A stretch of DNA of 20,700 bases, taken from NCBI GenBank assembly GCA_002684695.1, contig NYVQ01000034.1:1-20700 (forward strand). Direction: 5' to 3'. Source of the DNA: SAR116 cluster bacterium (GTDB lineage: Bacteria > Pseudomonadota > Alphaproteobacteria > Puniceispirillales > GCA-002684695). The position numbers and the translations under genes are program-made. Positions 1 through 7,922 of the stretch are shown here, in pieces (the stretch's first letter is position 1; each line of letters begins with the position of its first letter). The notes under the pieces are model-generated. The model worked only from the letters and a program-made list of their open reading frames with translations, did no database searches and was not told where the DNA came from.

Positions 1-447
1 GATATACAGATAAGGGTAGTTGATGGTTCAGAAGACTACTGGAGGGAAAGCCTGATAAAAATTCCTAAACTTAATGATCTCACTATAGACTTGATAAACA
101 AATCAGATTTAGTTGAAATAAAAATTGAAGATGATGCTAAATGTTATAATGTTTCAACTAAAACAAATCATAACATTAAAGAATTTAAAGAAGCGCTTAA
201 AAAAAATATAAAACAAGTTGTAAACAAAGGATTTGAACCTATAATCTTTAGAGAAAGACATGTAAAGATCACAAAGATGTTACTCGAATGTTTAAACAGA
301 ATAGAACTAAAAGATATCTATGCATCCCCAGAGCTAATTGCGGAAGATATAAGGCACGCCCTTTCTTTGATTGGTAAAATAACAGGAACAGTTAACGTTG
401 AAGATATATTAGACAACTTATTTAAAAGATTTTGTATAGGAAAATGA
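1..447 (+). CDS. mnmE: tRNA uridine-5-carboxymethylaminomethyl GTPase MnmE, C-terminal part
   Basis: This is the 3' part of mnmE (trmE); the 5' end lies outside the window, and the frame is open from base 1, giving 148 residues. MnmE is a GTPase that works with MnmG to install the (carboxymethyl)aminomethyl group on wobble U34 of certain tRNAs. Seen in the sequence: an NKSD guanine-specificity (G4) motif near visible residues 33-36, then the helical C-terminal domain, ending in the diagnostic Cys-Ile-Gly-Lys tail, whose cysteine is conserved in the family. The stop codon TGA overlaps the mnmG start as ATGA, which implies translational coupling with its partner enzyme. Identification is secure from the C-terminal motif plus the following mnmG. 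Confidence 0.96.
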   Translation, partial: DIQIRVVDGSEDYWRESLIKIPKLNDLTIDLINKSDLVEIKIEDDAKCYNVSTKTNHNIKEFKEALKKNIKQVVNKGFEPIIFRERHVKITKMLLECLNRIELKDIYASPELIAEDIRHALSLIGKITGTVNVEDILDNLFKRFCIGK

Positions 448-2300
448 AAAATTTTTTTGATGTTATAGTAGTAGGTGGTGGCCATGCAGGAACTGAAGCC
501 GCTTGCGCTGCGGCCAGGAAGGGTGTTTCAGTCTGTCTTTTGACAACAAATGCTAGCACTATAGGACAAATGTCTTGTAATCCAGCTATAGGAGGCTTGG
601 GAAAAGGTCATATTGTTAGAGAAATTGATGCTTTAGATGGTTTAATGGGAAAAGTAATTGATGTATCGGGTATTCATTTTAAACTTTTAAACCAGTCGAA
701 AGGCCCAGCTGTCCATGGTCCAAGAGCTCAAGCTGATAGGAAATTATATTCCCACGAGGTAAAAAAATATTTAAAAAGTTTTAGAAATATTAAAATAATA
801 GAAGAAACGGTAAAAAAGCTTAATTTTAACAACAGATCCATAACAGGGCTAGAGTGCTTAAGCGGTTTAATTATAAATTGTAAATCAATAATTTTAACTA
901 CAGGAACATTTTTAGGTGGAGTCATCCATCTTGGAAGTAAAAAGACCTCTGCTGGTAGGATTAATGAGCCAGCTGTAAACGGTTTGACCAAAAGCTTTAA
1001 ATCTTTAGGTTTAAAAACAGGCAGATTAAAAACAGGAACACCTCCAAGGCTTATTAAGGATACCATTGATTGGAACAGGCTTGAAAAACAGCCTGGAGAC
1101 ATGTTTCCAACCCCCTTTTCATTTATGACAAAAAAAATTCACCAAAAACAAATAGATTGTTCAATAACGAGAACAACGGAAGAAACACATAACCTTATTG
1201 AAAAATCTATTAATTTATCACCCGTATACAGCGGTAGTATTACTTGCTCTGGGCCAAGATATTGTCCTTCTATTGAAGACAAAGTGTATAGATTTTCTGA
1301 AAGAAAATCACATCAGATTTTTTTAGAACCGGAAGGATTAGATTCTTCTCTCGTATACCCAAATGGGATTTCAACAGCATTACCTGAAGACATACAAATA
1401 AAAATGATGGAAACAATTCCAGGATTAGAAAAAGCAGAAATTTCGCAGTTTGGATACGCTATAGAATATGACTATGTAGATCCAAGGTCACTTTTTCGAA
1501 CCCTACAAGTAAAAGAAATCGACGGTTTTTTCCTTGCTGGTCAAATAAACGGAACAACAGGCTATGAAGAAGCTGCAGGACAAGGTTTGGTTGCGGGAGT
1601 AAATGCAGCTAACCACGCTTTAAGAAATAATCAGGAGTTTGTTTTAACAAGAGAAGAATCTTATATAGGTGTAATGATTGATGATTTAGTAACACATGGA
1701 GTTCAAGAACCCTACAGAATGTTTACTTCAAGGGCTGAGTATAGACTTCTATTAAGAGCAGATAATGCCGATCAGAGGTTAACTGAAAAAGGGTATAAAT
1801 TTGGAATTGTTAATAAAATTAGATACAAAAATTGGAAAATTAAAGAAAATGAACTTTATGAAACCAATAAAAAGCTAAAAAACTTTATAATAGGCCCTGC
1901 TAAATTGAAGAAATTAGGCGTAAGTCCTCCCCGTGACGGAAAAAAACAAACTGCTATAGATTTGTTACGAAACAAAAATTTTCATTTAAGTGAATTAGAG
2001 AGGATTTATCCCGAAATAAAAAAAATAAATAAAAGTATTTTAAAACAGATAAATATAGACGCCCTTTATTCAGGTTATTTGAAAAGACAAGAAAGTGACA
2101 TTAAATCCTTTAAGAAGGATGAGAAACTTAGAATACCAAAAGGCATTAACTTTAAAGAAGTTGGTGGCCTTTCAAACGAAGCTATAGAAAAACTATCTTT
2201 AATCAAGCCTGAAACCATTTCTCAAGCTTCTAGGATATCAGGAATTACGCCTGTTGCAATAGTATCAATTTTAAGGCACATCAAAAGAACAGCTGCCTGA
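444..2300 (+). CDS. mnmG: tRNA uridine-5-carboxymethylaminomethyl synthesis protein MnmG (GidA)
   Basis: MnmG is the FAD- and NADH-dependent partner of MnmE in the cytoplasmic modification of U34 in tRNAs. Seen: an FAD-binding GGGHAGTEAA motif at residues 11-20, SCNPAIGG with the conserved Cys45, GPAVHGPRAQADR, TGTFLGG, RLKTGTPPR, a second conserved Cys in RYCPSIEDK, and the tRNA-binding signature around FTSRAEYRLLLRADNAD. The 618-residue length is normal for the family. I chose the ATG at 444, which overlaps the mnmE stop (ATGA) and follows an AGGA two bases upstream. An in-frame TTG at 432 would add four residues without family support. The stop overlaps the rsmG start by one base (TGATG), so the three genes are translationally chained. 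Confidence 0.98.
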   Translation: MKNFFDVIVVGGGHAGTEAACAAARKGVSVCLLTTNASTIGQMSCNPAIGGLGKGHIVREIDALDGLMGKVIDVSGIHFKLLNQSKGPAVHGPRAQADRKLYSHEVKKYLKSFRNIKIIEETVKKLNFNNRSITGLECLSGLIINCKSIILTTGTFLGGVIHLGSKKTSAGRINEPAVNGLTKSFKSLGLKTGRLKTGTPPRLIKDTIDWNRLEKQPGDMFPTPFSFMTKKIHQKQIDCSITRTTEETHNLIEKSINLSPVYSGSITCSGPRYCPSIEDKVYRFSERKSHQIFLEPEGLDSSLVYPNGISTALPEDIQIKMMETIPGLEKAEISQFGYAIEYDYVDPRSLFRTLQVKEIDGFFLAGQINGTTGYEEAAGQGLVAGVNAANHALRNNQEFVLTREESYIGVMIDDLVTHGVQEPYRMFTSRAEYRLLLRADNADQRLTEKGYKFGIVNKIRYKNWKIKENELYETNKKLKNFIIGPAKLKKLGVSPPRDGKKQTAIDLLRNKNFHLSELERIYPEIKKINKSILKQINIDALYSGYLKRQESDIKSFKKDEKLRIPKGINFKEVGGLSNEAIEKLSLIKPETISQASRISGITPVAIVSILRHIKRTAA

Positions 2301-2947
2301 TGTCAAGCGTTTTGAAAAAAGAAAGCTGTCAAAAGATTCTGGATGTTTCACGTGAAACAATAGAAATTTGTGATGTTTATTTGAATGAGCTAATAAAATG
2401 GCAAAAAAATCTAAATCTTGTAGGTTTATCAACATTATATGATCCTTGGAGGAGGCATATTCTTGATTGTGGTCAAGTTGCGAAACACATAGAAAATAAA
2501 AATAAAGAAATTATTGATGTTGGATCAGGAGCGGGCTTGCCTGGTGTTATTTTGAGTATTTTGGGATATTCAAATGTTTCCATGGTAGAATCTGACTATA
2601 AAAAAACCGTCTTTATTTCAGAGGTTTTGAGAAAATGCAGAGTTACTGGAAATGTTTTAAACAAAAGAATAGAAACATTTGATGACTTTTCAAACAAAAT
2701 ATTGGTTTTTAGAGCTTTCGCGTCAATAGAAAAGACTCTTAAATTGTTATGTGATAAGTTAGATTTTAGTACTAAACTAATTTTTTTAAAAGGCAAAAAC
2801 GCTATTAACGAAAAAAAAAATGCTATAAAAATGTGGGGAGAACTAAAAACAAAATATGATTATAAGATACTCCCCACTATTAAAACTTATACAAGTATTT
2901 CAGACAAAGACTCTTTTTTAGTTACGGTTGAGTTCAAGAAAGAATGA
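2300..2947 (+). CDS. rsmG: 16S rRNA (guanine527-N7)-methyltransferase RsmG
   Basis: RsmG (GidB) uses S-adenosylmethionine to methylate N7 of G527 in 16S rRNA. Seen: a Rossmann methyltransferase fold with SAM-binding IIDVGSGAGLPGVIL around residues 71-85, preceded by the alphaproteobacterial N-terminal pattern DVSRET and a WRRHILD segment. The 215-residue length is normal. It starts at the ATG overlapping the mnmG stop. Two oddities are visible. The codons for VSRET form a perfect parS palindrome (see separate entry), and its CGT is the only CGN codon among the seven arginines of this gene. There is also an uninterrupted A10 tract at 2811-2820 which here stays in frame. The stop lies 4 bases before the parA ATG. 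Confidence 0.96.
   Translation: MSSVLKKESCQKILDVSRETIEICDVYLNELIKWQKNLNLVGLSTLYDPWRRHILDCGQVAKHIENKNKEIIDVGSGAGLPGVILSILGYSNVSMVESDYKKTVFISEVLRKCRVTGNVLNKRIETFDDFSNKILVFRAFASIEKTLKLLCDKLDFSTKLIFLKGKNAINEKKNAIKMWGELKTKYDYKILPTIKTYTSISDKDSFLVTVEFKKE
2344..2359. promoter_or_regulatory. parS: parS centromere-like site inside rsmG
   Basis: The 16-bp palindrome TGTTTCACGTGAAACA matches the widely conserved chromosomal parS consensus exactly. It lies in the 5' part of rsmG, about 600 bp upstream of parA. Chromosomal ParB proteins bind this sequence, load there as CTP-dependent clamps and spread along DNA to form the partition complex that ParA moves. The site is in coding sequence and is read as Val-Ser-Arg-Glu-Thr. 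No second perfect copy was noticed in this window. Confidence 0.93.
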
Positions 2948-2951
2948 TAAA

Positions 2952-3737
2952 ATGGTTAAATTTCCCAAAATAATTTCTATATCTAATCAAAAGGGTGGTG
3001 TTGGAAAAACAACAACAACGATTAATTTGTCAACTGCTATGGTCTCATTTGATAAAAAATTACTTATTATTGACCTTGACCCTCAAGGAAATGCCTCAAC
3101 AGGCTTAGGTATTGACGCAGGAAGTAGGGAAAAAAATATCTATAAAGCCCTTACTTCTCAAGAGGATATTAATAAATGTGTATTTGAAACATCGATTCCA
3201 AATTTAAAAATTATTCCTTCTACAATTGATCTTTCAGCAGTTGAAGTAGAATTTTCTAATATTGAGAAAAGAGAACTTATCTTAAAAAAAGTTATTAATG
3301 AAATAAAAGAGAATTTTGATTATATTTTAATTGATTGTCCACCAAGCCTAGGTTTATTGACAATAAATGCTATGGCAAGCTCAGATGAGATAATTGTACC
3401 ATTACAATGTGAATTCTATGCATTAGAAGGTTTGTCTCAGCTTTTAAACACAATAGAATTGATTAAAGTAAAATTAAATCCTAATCTTCAACTAAAAGGA
3501 ATAGTTTTAACTATGTTTGATTCTAGAAACAAATTATCAAAATTAGTTGAAAATGACGTCAGAGAACACTTTAAAGATAAGGTTTACAAAACAGTTATAC
3601 CAAGAAATGTTAGAATATCTGAAGCGCCATCATTTGGGTTGCCAGTTTTATTATATGACACAGATTGTATGGGTTCTAAGTCTTATGCGTCTTTATCTGC
3701 AGAATTAATTATACAAGAGGATAATATAGATGGTTGA
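2952..3737 (+). CDS. parA: chromosome partitioning ATPase ParA (Soj)
   Basis: ParA is a Walker-type ATPase that binds DNA non-specifically when ATP-bound and drives movement of ParB-parS complexes. Seen: a deviant Walker A motif KGGVGKTTT at residues 14-22 with the signature first lysine, the switch segment IDLDPQGNAST, Walker B YILIDCPPSLG, and the conserved VVTMFD-like and VPRNVRISEAPS-like segments near the C-terminus. Its 261 residues match chromosomal ParA. I prefer the ATG at 2952, four bases after the rsmG stop, over an in-frame TTG at 2928 inside rsmG, because family members begin shortly before the Walker A strand. The 3' end overlaps parB by 8 bases. Nearby parS and parB indicate the chromosomal ParABS system. 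Confidence 0.97.
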   Translation: MVKFPKIISISNQKGGVGKTTTTINLSTAMVSFDKKLLIIDLDPQGNASTGLGIDAGSREKNIYKALTSQEDINKCVFETSIPNLKIIPSTIDLSAVEVEFSNIEKRELILKKVINEIKENFDYILIDCPPSLGLLTINAMASSDEIIVPLQCEFYALEGLSQLLNTIELIKVKLNPNLQLKGIVLTMFDSRNKLSKLVENDVREHFKDKVYKTVIPRNVRISEAPSFGLPVLLYDTDCMGSKSYASLSAELIIQEDNIDG

Positions 3738-4602
3738 AATAAAACAAGGCTTAGGTAGAGGTTTGACATCCCTCTTAGGTGAGAACTTAAGTGAAGTTTC
3801 ATCAAATAATAATAAACAATTGACAATCCCAATTGAAAAATTAAAACCAGGACCTTGGCAAGCAAGAAAAACTTTCAATTCTGCTGATCTAGAAGACCTT
3901 ACAAACTCTATAGTATCAAAGGGAATTATTAGTCCAATACTTGTAACCCCAGTAAAAGTTAAGAGCGCTGTAGACTTTTATATAATTGCTGGTGAAAGAA
4001 GATGGAGAGCTGCTCAACTTGCAAAAATTCATGAAGTACCAGTAATAATTTTAAAAGATTTAGGTGATGTCGACGCTTCTATAATCTCTTTAATTGAAAA
4101 TATCCAAAGAAAAGACTTGAATCCAATTGAAGAGGCCAAAGGTTTTAGTGATTTAATTGACAAATACAATTATACACAAGAAAGTGCTGCTAAGGTTGTT
4201 GGAAAATCAAGGGTTTATATTACTAATTCTTTAAGACTCTTAAAGTTACCGAAAAAAGTAATAATGTTATTAGAAGATGGCACTATATCAGCTGGCCATG
4301 CTAGACTTCTAATAGGTAAAGACAATGCGCTTGAGCTTGCACTAAGAGTGATAAAAAATAATATAAGTGTTAGAGAATTAGAAAAGTTAATTAATAATAA
4401 AAAACCTAAAATAATAAAACAAAAAAAAGAAGACATAAATCTAACTGCTTCTTTAAAAATTATTTCAGATACACTTGGTATAAAGGTAAATATTGATTAT
4501 AAAGATGGAAATGAAAAATCAAAAGTTATCTTTCATTGTAACAATTTAGGACAATTAAACAATTTAATAAATAGACTTGAAAACATTCCTAATGGAAAAT
4601 AA
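3730..4602 (+). CDS. parB: chromosome partitioning protein ParB (Spo0J)
   Basis: ParB is a CTP-binding, parS-specific DNA clamp. Seen in order: a short N-terminal GLGRGLTSLL segment (ParA-interacting region, residues 7-16), the CTP-binding GERRWRA box at 88-94, ENIQRKDLNPIEEA at 123-136, a helix-turn-helix around 141-174 for parS recognition, and a basic linker followed by a small C-terminal dimerisation domain ending near residue 290. Length is typical. The start overlaps parA by 8 bases and is served by an AGAGG nine bases upstream, inside parA. The 3' end overlaps the next gene by 11 bases. The cognate parS is in rsmG, about 1.4 kb upstream. Confidence 0.97.
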   Translation: MVEIKQGLGRGLTSLLGENLSEVSSNNNKQLTIPIEKLKPGPWQARKTFNSADLEDLTNSIVSKGIISPILVTPVKVKSAVDFYIIAGERRWRAAQLAKIHEVPVIILKDLGDVDASIISLIENIQRKDLNPIEEAKGFSDLIDKYNYTQESAAKVVGKSRVYITNSLRLLKLPKKVIMLLEDGTISAGHARLLIGKDNALELALRVIKNNISVRELEKLINNKKPKIIKQKKEDINLTASLKIISDTLGIKVNIDYKDGNEKSKVIFHCNNLGQLNNLINRLENIPNGK

Positions 4603-5641
4603 TATTGAACAAAATCAATTACTTAGTTTAAAAATTTTATTAGGAGATAACAAAATTGAAAAAGGCTTAAGGCTAGCTGATCAGTTAATTAAACAAAAGT
4701 ATAAAGTTAAAGAAATATATCTTCTTATAAAAAAAGCGTTGATTAAAAAAAAGATTATTGATAAAAATCCAAATCTATCTAAATTAGAAAATTTAATTAA
4801 TAATAAAGATTATGTGTGTGCTAAATATCTATTTTCCCACAATTCTCAAATTTTTTCTAAATCAGCAAAAGCTCTTTTTTTAGCTGGAACTGCCTTTTCA
4901 GAATTAAATGAAATTGATGAAGCAATAAAACTTTATGATATGGCTATCGAACTTGATCCCACTAATATTAAGATCAGAAAAACAGTATCTACCTTTTACA
5001 TGTCAATAGGAAACTTAGAAAAAGCTATTCACGAGTTTAATTTTATAAAAAACCATAACCCACTAGATGGAGAAAACCATAGATTATTATCTAGAACCAA
5101 AAAATATTTAAGATCAAATGACCCACATATAAAAGAAATGGAAAAATTAAGGTTAGACCCTGAATTGAATAAGGAACAAAGAATTAATATAAACTTTGCC
5201 CTAGGCAATATCTTTGAGAACCTCAAATCCTATAAAAAAAGTGAACAATATTATGAATTAGCAAATAATGAACAAGATTCAAGATTAATATATGATTCTA
5301 GAAAAGAAGAGCATATTTCTGAACTTATAATTAAAAATTTTAATTTAGAAAAAATTAAACATCTTCAATTAAATAGAAAAAAAAATAGACAACTATTTAT
5401 TTTAGGAATGCCAAGGTCAGGCACAACTTTAGTCGAACAAATTCTTTCATCACATCCAGATGTTTTTGGTGGAGGAGAATTACCGTTTATAGAGAATTAT
5501 TTGTTGAGTAATAGAGGCTCAATTGGATTAAGAATGCCTGAAATTTTAATTAATCCAAGTGAACATGCTATTGAAGAATTTCATAATTATTATAATCAAT
5601 GTTTAGATTTATTAAATTATAAAAAAAAAATATATTACTGA
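4592..5641 (+). CDS. TPR-sulfotransferase fusion, N-terminal fragment (frameshifted)
   Basis: This fragment holds tetratricopeptide repeats (for example A-X-A-F-S-E-L-N-E-I-D-E-A-I-K-L-Y-D-M-A, about residues 100-119) followed by the start of a sulfotransferase domain. FILGMPRSGTT (about residues 269-279) is the loop that binds the 5'-phosphosulfate of PAPS, and a SSHPDVFGGGE segment follows. Such proteins transfer sulfate from PAPS to sugars or other acceptors; the substrate here is unknown. The reading frame stops soon after an A10 tract at 5621-5630. The following frame carries the remaining domain, so the gene is split. Removing one A would give a continuous protein of 502 residues. The start is the ATG at 4592, overlapping parB by 11 bases, so it is appended to the par operon. 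Confidence 0.82.
   Translation: MENNIEQNQLLSLKILLGDNKIEKGLRLADQLIKQKYKVKEIYLLIKKALIKKKIIDKNPNLSKLENLINNKDYVCAKYLFSHNSQIFSKSAKALFLAGTAFSELNEIDEAIKLYDMAIELDPTNIKIRKTVSTFYMSIGNLEKAIHEFNFIKNHNPLDGENHRLLSRTKKYLRSNDPHIKEMEKLRLDPELNKEQRININFALGNIFENLKSYKKSEQYYELANNEQDSRLIYDSRKEEHISELIIKNFNLEKIKHLQLNRKKNRQLFILGMPRSGTTLVEQILSSHPDVFGGGELPFIENYLLSNRGSIGLRMPEILINPSEHAIEEFHNYYNQCLDLLNYKKKIYY
5621..5630 (+). repeat. A10 homopolymer at the sulfotransferase frameshift
   Basis: Ten consecutive A residues sit where the sulfotransferase reading frame changes. Upstream of the run, codons are in the frame ending at TGA 5639-5641. Downstream, the family pattern continues in the frame that would result from one fewer A. 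Long A runs cause indels in sequencing and also slippage by RNA polymerase. An equally long A10 tract in rsmG (2811-2820) does not disturb that gene. Confidence 0.9.
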
Positions 5642-5645
5642 TAAG

Positions 5646-6101
5646 ATGCCTGGAAATTTTAAATGGATAGGTTTAATCAAATCAGCTTTTCCCAATTCAA
5701 AAATAATACATGTCACCAGGAATATAAAAGACAATTTCTTTTCTATTTATAAAAGTTATTTTGCAAATGATACTTGTACATACGCATATAACCCTAAAAA
5801 CATCGTGAACTATTTCAACATTTACACAAAAACAATGAAAATCTGGAAAAAATTATTTAATGATGAAATTTATGAATGTAAATACGAAGATTTAGTAGAT
5901 GATTATGAGACTGAAACTAAGAACATTTTAAAGTTTTGTGATCTTGAATGGGATAACGATGTAATAAACTATTTTAACAATAAAAGAAAAGTATTAACTG
6001 TTAGTTCAGCTCAAGTAAGAGAAAAAATTTATCATAGTTCTATAAATTCATGGATAAATTATAAGGATAAACTCGAACCATATTTCAGAGACTTAAAATA
6101 A
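5646..6101 (+). CDS. TPR-sulfotransferase, C-terminal fragment (same gene, other frame)
   Basis: This is the rest of the sulfotransferase domain, shifted one frame from the upstream fragment. Reading back past the ATG at 5646, the frame gives Tyr-Ile-Thr-Asp-Lys-Met-Pro-Gly-Asn-Phe-Lys-Trp-Ile-Gly, matching the DKMPxNFxWIG pattern of this sulfotransferase family. Homology therefore begins upstream of the ATG, and the join lies at or next to the A10 tract. A VTRNIKDNFFSIYKSYF segment resembles the 3'-phosphate-binding R...S motif of PAPS enzymes. Independent translation from this ATG is unlikely to give an active enzyme, since the PAPS loop is in the other fragment. The stop lies 2 bases from the converging glycosyltransferase stop. 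It could be a pseudogene, an assembly or sequencing error, or a gene rescued by transcriptional slippage. Confidence 0.75.
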   Translation: MPGNFKWIGLIKSAFPNSKIIHVTRNIKDNFFSIYKSYFANDTCTYAYNPKNIVNYFNIYTKTMKIWKKLFNDEIYECKYEDLVDDYETETKNILKFCDLEWDNDVINYFNNKRKVLTVSSAQVREKIYHSSINSWINYKDKLEPYFRDLK

Positions 6102-6103
6102 TT

Positions 6104-6886
6104 TTACTTTATAACTATGATTTTTTTTAAAATACATTTCATAAATATAAGTTGAAAAAGTTGTTTTGGTAACAAGCGTATTTCATAAAAACCTCTTTTA
6201 ATTTCTCTTAATACATTTGATAAACTTTTATAAGAAAAACCTTCCCTATAAATATGTATGTTTGAAGTTTTGTCATTTTGTTCACAAATTGCAGGAAAAA
6301 TTTGAATTGGGGATAATTCATTAAAAATTTTTGAATTATTTGGGTTAAATAAAAAATGATCAACAGGTACATTCACATTGATACTTCTTTTAATTAAAAA
6401 ATTAGCACCTTTAGGTGTAATTATATATCCCCCTGTGCCTGAATGTTTTGACAGTAAAAAGTGTAACTTAAAAGAACCAAATGTTTTTAATGCAGGACTT
6501 AAAAGCACCTTATGGTGAGAATTTCCAAACCTTTCACATTTAATAATATTTGAATCAGATGGGATCCAATCTATATTTTTTAGCAATTTGAAACCAGTTT
6601 TGGAAATATAAGAATCATCTTCCAGAATCAGGACTGGATAATTTTCATTTTCAGCAATATGCTTCCATAACTTGTAGTGTGATTGGAAACATGCTAGATC
6701 CCCTTTGGAGATTTTTCCCATAGGACCATATTGTAAAATATTTTTATTTAGTTCGGATAAATTTTCTTTTTCTGCATCAATTGCACTAAACCGCTCAAAT
6801 CTAAAACGGTTTTTATGTAAATGAGAAGAAATTTTTTCTAATCTATCTTTTCTTCTGTCTAAGTTAATTACAAAACACTTAATCAT
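6104..6886 (-). CDS. glycosyltransferase family 25 (LPS-type glycosyltransferase)
   Basis: The 260-residue protein matches glycosyltransferase family 25, enzymes that typically add galactose or glucose to lipooligosaccharide. Seen: the N-terminal CFVINLDRRKDR at 4-13, the FSAIDAE segment at 33-39, GDLACFQSHYKLW at 62-74, the LILEDD metal/nucleotide-sugar motif at 86-91, and GTGGYIITPKGA typical of the family's second half. The donor and acceptor sugars cannot be read from sequence. The start overlaps the 3' end of holA by 8 bases with no clear Shine-Dalgarno, so it is likely coupled to holA translation. Its stop is 2 bases from the converging sulfotransferase stop. Its position behind holA is not usual, suggesting acquisition into this junction. 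Confidence 0.88.
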   Translation of the reverse strand: MIKCFVINLDRRKDRLEKISSHLHKNRFRFERFSAIDAEKENLSELNKNILQYGPMGKISKGDLACFQSHYKLWKHIAENENYPVLILEDDSYISKTGFKLLKNIDWIPSDSNIIKCERFGNSHHKVLLSPALKTFGSFKLHFLLSKHSGTGGYIITPKGANFLIKRSINVNVPVDHFLFNPNNSKIFNELSPIQIFPAICEQNDKTSNIHIYREGFSYKSLSNVLREIKRGFYEIRLLPKQLFQLIFMKCILKKIIVIK

Positions 6887-7919
6887 TTCTATTAATCAAG
6901 TTCGTGATACCTAACAATGAGTATGAAAGAAGAGCGTTGTCTACATTATGAAAAAGTTTCATTTTATTTTCCAAAGTTAAAAGTCTATCAATTATTTTAG
7001 CTAAATTCAAATTTTTGCATAACTTTATACTCTTTTCAAATTTTGGTTTTATTTTCCAAAAAATGTATGGGGTTGATACTTGAATTGCTTGCTCAATGTT
7101 TTTCCCTGATTTGTAAATATCACATGCAATTTTAATATTGAGTGACCACCTAATTACAGCTTTTAAGATTTCAATAGAATTCAAACCTGACAAATACAAA
7201 GCATCAATATTCTTAATTGTACCAATTTTGTTACCACTGAACACAGAGAACACAAGATTATCTATCTCAATTAAACTTGAATCATTGCTATACTTTTCCA
7301 CATCATCATATGAAATAATTTTTTTTGGATAAATAAAAGACAAAATACTTTCTATTTTTCTTATTGAATTTAAATGATCATCACCTAGGCTTACACTCAA
7401 TGAGTTTAAAGCATCGTCTGTTATAGTTACATTTTCTATAGACAAAATTGAAGTTATTGCATTCCTAATTGCCCCCCCACTTTTTTGGTAGCTAGAAATA
7501 ACAACACTATATTTATTTTCGCTTATAAGTTTAATAAGAGCAGAAGAGGATGATAAGTTCTGAGCTAAAATAAATATTTTAGTATTCTCAATAGGAAAAT
7601 TTTTTAGCAACACCTTTATAGTATTCATGATGTTCGTCGATAATTTATCACCGTAAAGCTTTAATATAATTACCCGGTCTTTTTGGTTAAAAGAGACCGT
7701 TAAAGCATCGTCAAGGAGTACAGTTGAATTTTTTTCTAAATCCTTCTGCTCTAATTTCGAGCAATTGAAAGGGTCATCCAGATCTATTTTGAAAGAGCTA
7801 ATTATATTGTTAAATCTTGTACAGGATAATCCATAGTCTGTGCCTGTAAAAAGAAAAAGATTAAATGAGCCATCAGGTTTCAATATAAATCTATCAATAT
7901 TACTATCTTTTATCTTCAT
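6879..7919 (-). CDS. holA: DNA polymerase III delta subunit HolA
   Basis: HolA is the delta subunit of the clamp loader, which opens the beta clamp and places it on primed DNA. The 346-residue protein shows the alphaproteobacterial opening MKIKDSNIDRFILKP followed by FLFTGTDYGLS, the divergent equivalent of the AAA+ P-loop region. A ligase-interaction-like middle and a C-terminal alpha-helical collar region (IDALYLSGLNSIEILKAVIRW) follow. HolA is poorly conserved, so the call leans on the N-terminal pattern, length and position directly after lptE and leuS, a common arrangement in the class. The gap to lptE is 3 bases, and the 3' end overlaps the glycosyltransferase by 8 bases. Confidence 0.88.
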   Translation of the reverse strand: MKIKDSNIDRFILKPDGSFNLFLFTGTDYGLSCTRFNNIISSFKIDLDDPFNCSKLEQKDLEKNSTVLLDDALTVSFNQKDRVIILKLYGDKLSTNIMNTIKVLLKNFPIENTKIFILAQNLSSSSALIKLISENKYSVVISSYQKSGGAIRNAITSILSIENVTITDDALNSLSVSLGDDHLNSIRKIESILSFIYPKKIISYDDVEKYSNDSSLIEIDNLVFSVFSGNKIGTIKNIDALYLSGLNSIEILKAVIRWSLNIKIACDIYKSGKNIEQAIQVSTPYIFWKIKPKFEKSIKLCKNLNLAKIIDRLLTLENKMKLFHNVDNALLSYSLLGITNLINRND

Positions 7920-7922
7920 AAG

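Noticed and set aside
432..443. TTG start for mnmG four codons upstream of the ATG
   Set aside because: The ATG at 444 overlaps the mnmE stop as ATGA and puts the FAD motif at the usual distance from the N-terminus.
728..1102. Antisense open frame opposite mnmG
   Set aside because: It has no recognisable domain or ribosome-binding site and lies entirely within a strongly conserved gene on the other strand.
2811..2820. A10 tract in rsmG as a second frameshift
   Set aside because: The frame continues through it to a normal-length C-terminus, so the gene is intact. It is useful only as a comparison with the sulfotransferase tract.
2928..2951. TTG start for parA inside the end of rsmG
   Set aside because: It adds eight residues (SSRKNDK-like) not expected before the Walker A strand. 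The ATG at 2952 follows the rsmG stop by 4 bases and fits family length.
6101..6130. Shared bidirectional terminator between the converging operons
   Set aside because: There is an AT-rich segment with a T8 run but no convincing GC stem; only 2 bases separate the stops.
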